This document shows positions 1 to 6,090 of a stretch of DNA of 6,735 bases, piece after piece. Source of the stretch: Prevotellaceae bacterium. Its GTDB lineage: Bacteria; Bacteroidota; Bacteroidia; Bacteroidales; Bacteroidaceae. The DNA is taken from NCBI GenBank assembly GCA_022508635.1, contig JAFLUV010000075.1, positions 1 through 6,735 of the forward strand, given 5' to 3'. Both the position numbers and the translations under genes were made by a program. The notes beneath the pieces were generated by a model. That model was given only the letters and a program-made list of their open reading frames with translations. It did no database searches and had not been told where the DNA came from. Each line of letters starts with the position of its first letter. The stretch's first letter is position 1.

Positions 1-198
1 GAAGTTAACCAAACAAACAGTAGAAATTTGACTGAACAAGTAGTAGAAGTTCAACCAACAAGCAGGGAAGTTCGACTGAACAAGCAGGGAAGTTCGACTG
101 AACAAGCAGAGAAGTTCGACTGAATAAGCAGGGAAGTTTGACCGAACAAGCAGGGAAGTTTGACCAAACAAGCAGGGAAGTTTGACCAAACAAGCAGG
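1..198. repeat. 22-bp tandem repeat array, well-conserved part (nine units)
   Basis: Nine head-to-tail units with no spacers. A typical unit starts GAAGTTYGAC and ends ACAAGCAGG. Unit starts are 1, 23, 46, 67, 89, 111, 133, 155 and 177. Units 2 and 3 are 23 and 21 bp; the others are 22 bp. Units 155-176 and 177-198 are identical, and units 67-88 and 89-110 differ only at the last base, which suggests recent copying by slippage or unequal exchange. The array is in phase with the left window edge, so it probably continues beyond it. Because 22 is not a multiple of 3, successive units rotate through all frames; several frames stay open only because the unit lacks stops. I see no gene here. It lies downstream of the receptor gene that is read towards it. 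Confidence 0.93.
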
Positions 199-402
199 GA
201 AGCGGAATCAAAACAACAGAATAGTTGGAATGAACCCGCAGGGCAACTGCGACAAATCGGCAAAGAGATTGCGACCGAACAAGCAGGGAGATTGCGACAG
301 ACAGAAAGGGCGACAAGAAAGAAACAGCCCGTCCGTTTGGGCGGACGGGCACGGGGAAGATATGAGAGAGAAGTGTCCCTGCGGAACAAACCAGTTGAAG
401 GA
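199..402. repeat. Degenerate middle part of the 22-bp-period array
   Basis: The 22-bp rhythm continues with eroded units. Blocks start at 199, 221, 243, 265 (23 bp), 288 and 310. The block at 221-242 keeps a TGAAC core and a GCAGG end. The block at 265-287 keeps ACCGAACAAGCAGG, and GAGATTGCGAC occurs at 265-275 and 288-298. After about 330 the phase becomes hard to follow, and a GC-rich hairpin (327-350) interrupts it. The plus strand is strongly purine-rich. No ORF here resembles a protein family, so I read it as decayed repeat DNA. Confidence 0.65.
327..350 (-). terminator. GC-rich hairpin, possible terminator of the TonB receptor transcript
   Basis: A perfect 9-bp inverted repeat, GCCCGTCCG (327-335) and CGGACGGGC (342-350), encloses a 6-base loop. 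On the minus strand the stem is followed by TGTTTCTTTCTT, an interrupted T-rich run, which is what an intrinsic terminator for the leftward receptor gene would look like. On the plus strand a G-rich stretch follows, so termination in that direction is unlikely. The stem begins about 177 bases after the receptor stop codon, rather far, and the T-run is imperfect. It could instead be only a structured element within the repeat array. Confidence 0.45.
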
Positions 403-512
403 GGAAGCGAAACCTGCCGAAGAAGGAAGCGAAACCTGCCAAAGAAGGAAGCGAAACCTGCCGGAGAAGGGAGTGAAACCTGCCGGAGAAGGGAGGTAAG
501 CCTGCCGGGAGG
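403..512. repeat. Second 22-bp tandem array with a different consensus (five units)
   Basis: Five units with starts at 403, 425, 447, 469 and 491, all spaced exactly 22 bp. The shared core is GGAAGCGAAACCTGCC followed by GRAGAA-like sequence; the last two units drift to GGGAGTGAAACC and GGGAGGTAAGCC. The period equals that of the array at 1-198 although the consensus differs, so both may descend from one array whose two ends were homogenised separately (inference). It ends about 16 bp before the stop codon of the minus-strand receptor gene and so lies in that gene's 3' flank. Confidence 0.85.
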
Positions 513-527
513 GACGCTGGAGCGGCG

Positions 528-2426
528 CTAAAGGTCGAGCGTCACGCCGCCCATGAAGGTGGCACGCGGCATGGGGTAGCCGTCGTTGATCTCGTACTTC
601 TGGGCCAGAAGGTTCTCGCCCCTTGCCCACACCTTCAGGGCTGGACAGAAGCGGTAGGCCAAGGTCATGTGGAGCAGAGTCGCATGCTCCTTCGGCGCAC
701 CGTCAGTGGTCTTGGTGCAGAGACCGGCCAGCTGCTGGAGCCCGGCCGCTGCGCTGAACTTGCCGTAGAGGCAGTCGGCACCGACGTAGCCCGTATAGTC
801 GGAGGCACCGACGATGCGTGCGTCCGTGTGCAGGTAGCTGTGGTTGGTGTTGAGCCTCCAGTGGCTGTTGACCTTCCATGCTGCCTCTGCCTCGATGCCC
901 TTGTTGCGGAAGGCTCCGGTGTTCATGTTGAGCATCTTGCCGTCCACGGGCACTGTCTGTATCATGTTCCGGCCGTCGATGAGGAAGAGGTTGAGGCCGT
1001 AGGTGAGCGCTCCGAGGCGGTGACGCCAGCCGAGCTCGTAGTTCAGCATGCTCTCGGCCATGAGCTTCTCGTTGGCCGGACCGTAGAGGAACATGTCCTT
1101 GAGCGTAGGGTTGCGGAAGCCCTTGCCGAACATGAACTTGAACTCTCCCGTGTCGATGGGGCGGATGACGAGGCCTGCCTGCGGAATCCACTCGCTGCCG
1201 GCCGAGGTATGGTGGTTGTAGCGCAGTCCGGCATTCAGCGTGACGTATCGCGTCAGCTCCTGGCTCATGTCGGCATATCCGGCCAGCTCGTTCTCGTGGT
1301 CGTGCGTGCTTTGCATGGTGCGCTGCGGTGTCTTCACCGTCGCTCCCGTGAGCTTGTCCTCGTACCAGGCGCGCCCGTAGATGTGGCGATAGTCGAAGCC
1401 GACGGTCAGGCGCGTGGAGGGCGATGCGTAGAGGCTCTGGTATAGGGAGACGCCTGCCACGGCGTCGCGCGAGCGGAAGTAGTCCGTCTGCGGACGGCCG
1501 CCCGCAGAGTAGCCGTCGTCGATGTGATGGTTGCCATAGTTGTCGTAGACGCTCAGCGCGCCGGAGGTCCGCTCATAGCGGTTCTCTATCAGCAGGCTTG
1601 CCGAGCCGCGCGTGATGCTCTGGTCGTTGTCGTACTTGGGCGAGAGTATCGTCCCCGGATTGCTGGCGTTGAAGTGTGTGACGTCCGCCACGGCACTGGC
1701 ATTCCAGTGCTCCGAGAGCATGTATCCTAAGCTCAGGAAGCCGCCGTACTGCTCGAAGCCCATGCGCGGACGATGGTTGTCGGAGCGCCGGTAGTGGGCA
1801 GCCGCCGTGCTCGTGAAGCGTCCTGCACGCAACTGGTTGCTCGCCTCCGCCTGCACCGTCCCGAAGCTTCCGGCACCGACATTGACCGTCGTGTGCTGCG
1901 AGCAGCCGGAACCGGGCACCTCAGGCAGCGAACGCGTCACGATGTTCATCACACCGCCCATCGCATTCGAGCCGTAAAGCAGCGAGGCCGGGCCGCGAAG
2001 GACCTCGACCCTGTCGGCAATCAGCGTCTGATAGCTGTCGGCAATGCTGTGCCCGAAGATGCCCTGATACTGCGGATGACCGTCAATGAGCACCAGCATC
2101 TGCCCGCTGCCGGAGCTGAGTCCGCGCACGCTCATGCTGCCCGAACCGCCCGTGCTGACACCGTAGCCCATAATGCCACGGCTCGTGACCAGCACGCCCG
2201 GCACCTCCTCCATCACGGTCGGCAGGATGCTCGTCCGCTCGTTCAGCGTCAGCCTCTCACGGTCCACGATGTTGAGCGTCATCGGCAGGTAGCGGACATC
2301 CGTGGCCAGACGACTGCCCGTCACCACCACCTCGTCCATCCGCACCGTATCCATCACACTCTCCTCAGCATGCGCGACCATGCACACCATGCACACGCCC
2401 GTCAACAACAGTCTGCAACCCTTCAT
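528..2426 (-). CDS. TonB-dependent outer-membrane receptor
   Basis: A 632-aa outer-membrane beta-barrel that would take up a scarce ligand using TonB/ExbBD energy. Residues 1-20 form a signal peptide (KGCRLLL start, hydrophobic core, AHA|EE cleavage). A TonB box-like segment, DEVVVTGSR, is at 31-39. The plug domain covers about 40-165: SVRGLSSGSGQMLVLIDG at 99-116 and EVLRGPASLLYGSNAMGG at 141-158, then NIVTR. The rest is a barrel of alternating strands; ARGENLLAQKYE (601-612) and GGVTLDL at the C-terminus are typical of the last strands. Length suits BtuB/CirA-like receptors and is well below SusC. There is no N-terminal carboxypeptidase-like domain and no SusD partner, so a glycan-uptake pair is unlikely. 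No cobalamin riboswitch, haem or siderophore gene is visible nearby, so the ligand (metal chelate, haem or vitamin) is undetermined. The ATG at 2426 is followed directly by the signal peptide, which supports this start; GGGAG abuts it. It is transcribed divergently from the aminotransferase. Confidence 0.95.
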   Translation of the reverse strand: MKGCRLLLTGVCMVCMVAHAEESVMDTVRMDEVVVTGSRLATDVRYLPMTLNIVDRERLTLNERTSILPTVMEEVPGVLVTSRGIMGYGVSTGGSGSMSVRGLSSGSGQMLVLIDGHPQYQGIFGHSIADSYQTLIADRVEVLRGPASLLYGSNAMGGVMNIVTRSLPEVPGSGCSQHTTVNVGAGSFGTVQAEASNQLRAGRFTSTAAAHYRRSDNHRPRMGFEQYGGFLSLGYMLSEHWNASAVADVTHFNASNPGTILSPKYDNDQSITRGSASLLIENRYERTSGALSVYDNYGNHHIDDGYSAGGRPQTDYFRSRDAVAGVSLYQSLYASPSTRLTVGFDYRHIYGRAWYEDKLTGATVKTPQRTMQSTHDHENELAGYADMSQELTRYVTLNAGLRYNHHTSAGSEWIPQAGLVIRPIDTGEFKFMFGKGFRNPTLKDMFLYGPANEKLMAESMLNYELGWRHRLGALTYGLNLFLIDGRNMIQTVPVDGKMLNMNTGAFRNKGIEAEAAWKVNSHWRLNTNHSYLHTDARIVGASDYTGYVGADCLYGKFSAAAGLQQLAGLCTKTTDGAPKEHATLLHMTLAYRFCPALKVWARGENLLAQKYEINDGYPMPRATFMGGVTLDL

Positions 2427-2512
2427 CTCCCAAATCTGTTTTATACCTTATTATATATATACCTTAATATTATATAGCGACCCAAACGGGAAATCACCCC
2501 TTTTTGGCGGCA

Positions 2513-2543
2513 CAAAAGTACTTATTAATCTCCACATAACAAA
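2513..2543 (-). promoter_or_regulatory. Bacteroidota-type promoter for the TonB receptor gene
   Basis: Read on the minus strand, TTTG (2540-2543) is the -33 box and TACTTTTG (2513-2520) matches the TAnnTTTG -7 box, with a 19-bp spacer. This is the arrangement known for the primary sigma factor of Bacteroides. Transcription would start near 2506 and leave an AT-rich 5' leader of about 80 nt. The leader contains TATACCTTA twice (plus-strand 2442-2450 and 2458-2466, offset 16 bp) but is too short for a cobalamin riboswitch. Confidence 0.7.
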
Positions 2544-2605
2544 ATTCTCGCCTCACTATTATAACATATCCTGCCAAAAAGGAGTACGCTATGAAGTATT
2601 TTTCG

Positions 2606-2613
2606 TATCTTTG
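2606..2613 (+). promoter_or_regulatory. Candidate -7 box for the aminotransferase-permease operon
   Basis: TATCTTTG fits the Bacteroidota -7 consensus TAnnTTTG and lies 44 bp before the aminotransferase start codon, implying a leader of roughly 40 nt. No TTTG -33 box is found 19-21 bp upstream (that stretch reads about AGGAGTACG), so the promoter is only half supported. It lies about 62 bp from the -33 box of the divergent receptor promoter, and a shared regulator could act in between, though I see no clear operator. Confidence 0.5.
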
Positions 2614-2657
2614 CACCCGACATTGTGAATAACCAGCAACCCTGAACCGAAGGAACT

Positions 2658-3857
2658 ATGCCACAAATCTCCGTACGAGGCACTGAGATGCCCGAGTCGC
2701 CCATCCGCAAGCTGGCCCCGCTCGCCTACGCAGCCAAGGAAAAAGGAATACACGTCTACCACCTGAACATCGGCCAGCCCGACCTGCCGACACCGCAGGC
2801 AGCCATCAGCGCCATCAGGAACATCGACCGCACCATCCTCGAGTACAGCCCCAGCCAAGGCTATCTGAGCTACCGCAAGAAACTGGTCGACTACTACAAG
2901 AAGTACAGCATCAGCCTCACGCCCGACGACATCATCGTCACCAGCGGCGGCAGCGAAGCCGTACTCTTCTCGTTCCTCGCCTGCCTGAACCCCGGCGACG
3001 AAATCATCGTGCCCGAACCGGCATACGCCAACTACATGGCGTTCGCCATATCGGCCGGAGCCGTCATACGCACCATCACGACAACCATCGACGAAGGCTT
3101 CTCCCTGCCCAAAGTAGAGAAGTTCGAAGAACTCATCAACGAGAAGACGCGCGCCATACTCATCTGCAACCCCAACAACCCGACTGGCTACCTCTATACA
3201 CGCCGCGAGATGAACCAGATACGCGACCTCGTCAGGAAGTACGACCTCTACCTCTTCAGCGACGAAGTCTACCGCGAGTTCATCTACACCGGCAGCCCCT
3301 ACATCAGCGCCTGCCACCTGGAAGGCATCGAGGACAACGTCGTGCTCATCGACAGCGTAAGCAAGCGCTACAGCGAGTGCGGCATACGCATCGGCGCACT
3401 CATCACCAAGAACAAAGAGGTAAGGAAGGCCGTCATGAAGTTCTGCCAGGCACGCCTCAGCCCGCCGCTTATCGGACAGATAGCCGCAGAAGCCAGCCTC
3501 GACGAACCAGAAGAGTACGGACGAGAAGTCTATGACGAGTACGTAGAAAGGCGAAAGTGCCTTATCGACGGACTGAACCGCATCCCCGGCGTCTACAGCC
3601 CCATCCCAATGGGCGCCTTCTACACCGTAGCAAGACTCCCCGTCGACGACGCAGAGAAGTTCTGCGCATGGTGCCTGAGCGACTTCAACTACGAAGGCGA
3701 GACCATAATGCTGGCACCCGCCGCCGGCTTCTACACGACACCCGGCATCGGACGCAACGAAGTCCGGCTGGCCTACGTCCTCAAGAAAGAAGACCTCACC
3801 CGGGCACTCCTCGTCCTCAGGAAGGCACTGGAGGCGTATCCCGGAAGACAGGAGTAA
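2658..3857 (+). CDS. PLP-dependent class I/II aminotransferase (aspartate aminotransferase-like)
   Basis: A 399-aa cytosolic fold-type I aminotransferase, the usual length for the family. It would move an amino group between an amino acid and a 2-oxo acid through pyridoxal phosphate. Visible landmarks: IGQPDLPTP (38-46) in the N-terminal arm, GGSEA (97-101) at the cofactor phosphate, NPNNPTG (171-177) with the conserved Asn174, SDEVYREF (201-208) with Asp202 and Tyr205, SVSK (233-236) with the Schiff-base Lys236, Arg244 in CGIRIG, and Arg370 in NEVRLAY, which binds the substrate carboxylate. All catalytic residues are present. The exact substrate cannot be read from these motifs: aspartate, aromatic or branched-chain donors are all possible. 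The ATG at 2658 has AAGGA 4 bases upstream and leads straight into the N-terminal arm. C-ending codons dominate, suggesting good expression. The permease gene follows after 23 bp. Confidence 0.95.
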   Translation: MPQISVRGTEMPESPIRKLAPLAYAAKEKGIHVYHLNIGQPDLPTPQAAISAIRNIDRTILEYSPSQGYLSYRKKLVDYYKKYSISLTPDDIIVTSGGSEAVLFSFLACLNPGDEIIVPEPAYANYMAFAISAGAVIRTITTTIDEGFSLPKVEKFEELINEKTRAILICNPNNPTGYLYTRREMNQIRDLVRKYDLYLFSDEVYREFIYTGSPYISACHLEGIEDNVVLIDSVSKRYSECGIRIGALITKNKEVRKAVMKFCQARLSPPLIGQIAAEASLDEPEEYGREVYDEYVERRKCLIDGLNRIPGVYSPIPMGAFYTVARLPVDDAEKFCAWCLSDFNYEGETIMLAPAAGFYTTPGIGRNEVRLAYVLKKEDLTRALLVLRKALEAYPGRQE

Positions 3858-3880
3858 GAACCCCATAAGACAGACACCTT

Positions 3881-5122
3881 GTGTTCACCTGGTTTGTAGC
3901 TCAGCGACTCTTTGCCCAAGGCGGCAGCAACGGACGCGCCTCGCGTCTCGCCACCGGCATTGCCACCGCAGGCGTAGCCGTCGGCCTGGCGGTGATGCTG
4001 GTCAGCATAGCCATCGTGCTCGGCTTCCAGCGCGAGGTACAGGACAAGGTGTCAGGGTTCAGCGCACACATCAAGGTGCTCAACTACAAGAGCCTCGGAC
4101 AACAGGAGTTCTCACCCATCGTCATCGACGACTCACTCACGTCGCGCATCTCCGCCATCCCCAACGTAGCCTCCGTAGCACGCTTCTGCACCAAGCCCGG
4201 CATGCTGAAGACAGACAACGACTTCCGCGGCATCGCCATACAAGGCATCGGGCAGGACTATGACCAGAGCTTTATCAGCAACCACATCGTGAAGGGCGAA
4301 ATGCCGCAGTTCACCGACTCCGTCAACTCCGGGAAGCTTGTCATCTCGCAGTCCACGGCACGCGAGATGCAGGTGGACGTCGGACAAACCATCTACGCCT
4401 ATTTCTTCGAACAGACGGTCAGGGCAAGGAAGTTTACCATAGCAGGCATATACCGAACCAACCTCACCGACTTCGACAGGAACTTTGCATACACCGACCT
4501 CTATACCATCCACCGCCTCTTAGGGTGGGACTCACGGCAATATGCAGGTGCAGAAATCAGGTTGCAGGACTTCAGTCGCCTCGACGAAACACTGCACGAC
4601 ATAGTAGACGAAGTCAAACACAAGCAAGATTCCTATGGCAACTACTATTCCAGCATAAGCATCCGCATGGAACATCCTCAGGTCTTTGCCTGGCTCGGGC
4701 TGCTTGACATGGATATCGCTGTCATCCTCATCCTGATGCTATGTGTATCCGTCTTCACAGCTATCAGCGGGTTGCTCATTATCATACTGGAACGCACCAA
4801 CTTCATTGGCATCATGAAAGCCCTCGGTGCACCCTGCAGACAAGTGCGCCACATCTTCCTTAACTATGCCTCGCTGATTATTGTACGAGGCATCCTACTG
4901 GGTAACGTCCTTGCCTTTGCACTCATCCTCCTGCAAAAGTATACAGGGCTCATCACGCTCGACCCAGAAGTCTATTATGTCGAGGCCGTCCCCGTCATGG
5001 TGAACTGGTGGTGGGTCACTGCCATTGACGTGGGCACACTTGCCATAAGTGCCCTGTCCATGATTGTACCGAGCTTTGTCATATCAAACATCACACCTGC
5101 CAAGAGCATCCGCTTCGAATAG
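3881..5122 (+). CDS. LolC/LolE-like ABC transporter permease (FtsX-like/MacB family)
   Basis: A 413-aa inner-membrane protein with the LolC/E/MacB layout. TM1 is at about 27-49, a large periplasmic domain at about 50-275, then TM2 (279-302), TM3 (332-352) and TM4 (376-400). ERTNFIGIMKALGA (304-317) is the cytoplasmic coupling segment after TM2 that contacts the ATPase, and NITPAKSIRFE at the C-terminus is typical of the family. In characterised relatives this permease works with a LolD-type ATPase to extract lipoproteins from the inner membrane; no ATPase lies in this window, so a partner must be encoded elsewhere. Bacteroidota often have one such permease rather than a LolC plus LolE pair, so a lolE-like role is an inference. 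The start is GTG at 3881; an in-frame TAA at 3866-3868 excludes a longer form. It probably shares an mRNA with the aminotransferase. Its last 39 bp overlap prmA on the other strand. GC falls from roughly 55-68% in the first half to about 45-50% in the second. Confidence 0.9.
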   Translation: MFTWFVAQRLFAQGGSNGRASRLATGIATAGVAVGLAVMLVSIAIVLGFQREVQDKVSGFSAHIKVLNYKSLGQQEFSPIVIDDSLTSRISAIPNVASVARFCTKPGMLKTDNDFRGIAIQGIGQDYDQSFISNHIVKGEMPQFTDSVNSGKLVISQSTAREMQVDVGQTIYAYFFEQTVRARKFTIAGIYRTNLTDFDRNFAYTDLYTIHRLLGWDSRQYAGAEIRLQDFSRLDETLHDIVDEVKHKQDSYGNYYSSISIRMEHPQVFAWLGLLDMDIAVILILMLCVSVFTAISGLLIIILERTNFIGIMKALGAPCRQVRHIFLNYASLIIVRGILLGNVLAFALILLQKYTGLITLDPEVYYVEAVPVMVNWWWVTAIDVGTLAISALSMIVPSFVISNITPAKSIRFE

Positions 5123-5956
5123 AAGCATCGCCCAATCATCCTCGCTTTCCGTCCCCAGCAGGGAAAATCCATACTGTGCAGCGGCTTCAACAAGAGACTG
5201 CGCGTCTGCAAGATAAAAACCACTAAGTATCATCTTCCCGCCCGGCTTTACGGCCGCAGCAAAGCGTGGCATATCGGCAAGCAGGATGTTGCGGTTAATG
5301 TTGGCAATAAGAAAGTCGACCTGTTCCCTACCCTCTATCACCGAACTGTCACCAGCCTGTACCTGCACCACATTATTATATATATGATTCAACAAAAGAT
5401 TATCTCGGGTGTTCTCCACGCTCCAATCATCAATGTCATAGGCAAGGACATAAGCTGCACCACGTTTCACCGCCATGATAGCCAGTATGCCTGTGCCCGT
5501 ACCTGCATCAATGACGTGCTTCCCCTCAAAGTCGAGGTATACCATGGCATGCAGGATGAGCCGCGTTGTCTGATGGCTACCGGTACCGAAAGCCATACGC
5601 GGTGTGATAAGGATATCGTAGCGGACAGACGGAACATCCGTATGCTTCACATCGTGAACTACGACATCCTCGCCTATTACCACAGGCTGAAAGCCCTCCT
5701 CCTCCCAGACTTGATTCCAGTCCTCGTCCGGCGCTTCCGTACATGAATAGCGGATGTCAGTATCAGTCAGGAAGAAGTCCTGTACCAACTGTTTCATCCG
5801 ATCCTCGTCCCACTCACCTTGCTGAATATAAGCCGTCAGTCCGTCCTCCATCATAGAAAAGGCTTCAAAGCCTATTTCCGAAAGTGCTGCCGAAAGCAAG
5901 TCCGCAGCCTCTTCACTGAAAGGTTGCAGTGTACACTTCACCTCGTAATATTTCAT
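5084..5956 (-). CDS. prmA: Ribosomal protein L11 methyltransferase
   Basis: A 290-aa SAM-dependent methyltransferase that trimethylates ribosomal protein L11 in the cytoplasm. The N-terminal part (about 1-100, MKYYEVKCTL start, DEDWNQVWEEEGFQP at 77-91) is the L11-recognition domain. Then come MAFGTGSHQTTRL (121-133), the PrmA signature loop; VIDAGTGTGILAI (148-160), SAM motif I; YDID (173-176), the ribose-binding acidic motif; IANINRNIL (217-225), the catalytic NPPY-like position; and VKPGGKMILSG (236-246). Length matches the family. GTG at 5957-5959 is directly in front of the ATG at 5954-5956; I choose the ATG because relatives begin MKY, which costs only one residue. No Shine-Dalgarno is visible, as is usual in this phylum. 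The 3' end overlaps the convergent permease gene by 39 bp, giving the C-terminal tail ADALGRCDV, which may be lineage-specific. Confidence 0.94.
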   Translation of the reverse strand: MKYYEVKCTLQPFSEEAADLLSAALSEIGFEAFSMMEDGLTAYIQQGEWDEDRMKQLVQDFFLTDTDIRYSCTEAPDEDWNQVWEEEGFQPVVIGEDVVVHDVKHTDVPSVRYDILITPRMAFGTGSHQTTRLILHAMVYLDFEGKHVIDAGTGTGILAIMAVKRGAAYVLAYDIDDWSVENTRDNLLLNHIYNNVVQVQAGDSSVIEGREQVDFLIANINRNILLADMPRFAAAVKPGGKMILSGFYLADAQSLVEAAAQYGFSLLGTESEDDWAMLLFEADALGRCDV

Positions 5957-5976
5957 CACAGTGTCATTTATGTCTG

Positions 5977-5984
5977 CAAATGTA
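5977..5984 (-). promoter_or_regulatory. Candidate -7 box for prmA
   Basis: On the minus strand TACATTTG matches TAnnTTTG and lies about 20 bp before the prmA ATG, so the leader would be only some 14 nt. No TTTG is found 19-21 bp further upstream; that position is taken by the palindrome at 5994-6005. The promoter may therefore be weak or dependent on a regulator. Confidence 0.5.
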
Positions 5985-5993
5985 ACTCTTTTT

Positions 5994-6005
5994 CCCTACA
6001 TAGGG
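5994..6005. promoter_or_regulatory. Operator-like palindrome in the prmA / secreted-protein divergent gap
   Basis: CCCTA, a 2-base centre, then TAGGG form a perfect inverted repeat. With one extra G it extends to TTCCCTA and TAGGGGAA (5992-6008). It lies in the -33 to -7 region of the prmA promoter and about 30 bp upstream of the -33 box of the gene at 6091. The position suits a regulator binding site, but short palindromes also occur by chance. Confidence 0.3.
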
Positions 6006-6035
6006 GAATTTTCCTCGGCAAAATAGGTCTTTCCC

Positions 6036-6067
6036 TTTGTTTTTTTCACCAGAAGGCTGTAACTTTG
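6036..6067 (+). promoter_or_regulatory. Bacteroidota-type promoter for the secreted aromatic-rich protein
   Basis: TTTG at 6036-6039 (-33) and TAACTTTG at 6060-6067 (-7, matching TAnnTTTG) are separated by 20 bp. Transcription would start near 6071-6075, giving a leader of under 20 nt before the ATG at 6091. Together with the matching promoter at 2513-2543, this is the best evidence for the phylum. Confidence 0.72.
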
Positions 6068-6090
6068 CATCAATAATAACTCGAAAGATT

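Noticed and set aside
1..512. CRISPR array
   Set aside because: The 22-bp units are directly adjacent without unique spacers, and no cas gene is present.
160..531. Plus-strand ORF of 123 codons and minus-strand ORFs through the repeat region
   Set aside because: They are by-products of stop-poor tandem repeats, have no recognisable domain, and units rotate through the frames.
669..1445. 258-codon plus-strand ORF
   Set aside because: It is antisense to the receptor gene, whose signal peptide, plug and barrel motifs prove the minus-strand frame; GC-rich antisense frames stay open by chance.
1773..2477. 234-codon plus-strand ORF across the receptor 5' end
   Set aside because: It is a His/Arg-rich antisense shadow of the receptor and crosses the receptor promoter leader.
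2427..2506. Cobalamin riboswitch in the receptor leader
   Set aside because: The leader is only about 80 nt and almost entirely A/T in its central part; no B12-box-like sequence is visible.
2488..2508. Possible small terminator (GGG ... CCC then TTTTT) in the divergent gap
   Set aside because: The stem is only 3 bp, and no plus-strand gene ends upstream of it.
2589..3866. 425-codon minus-strand ORF opposite the aminotransferase
   Set aside because: The plus strand carries every catalytic motif of a PLP aminotransferase; the antisense translation is Val/Ala/Asp-rich without domain features.
4133..4513. 126-codon minus-strand ORF opposite the permease
   Set aside because: It is antisense to the permease periplasmic domain and shows no family signature or promoter.
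5384..5746. 120-codon plus-strand ORF inside prmA
   Set aside because: It is antisense to the SAM-binding core of prmA and has no domain or promoter of its own.
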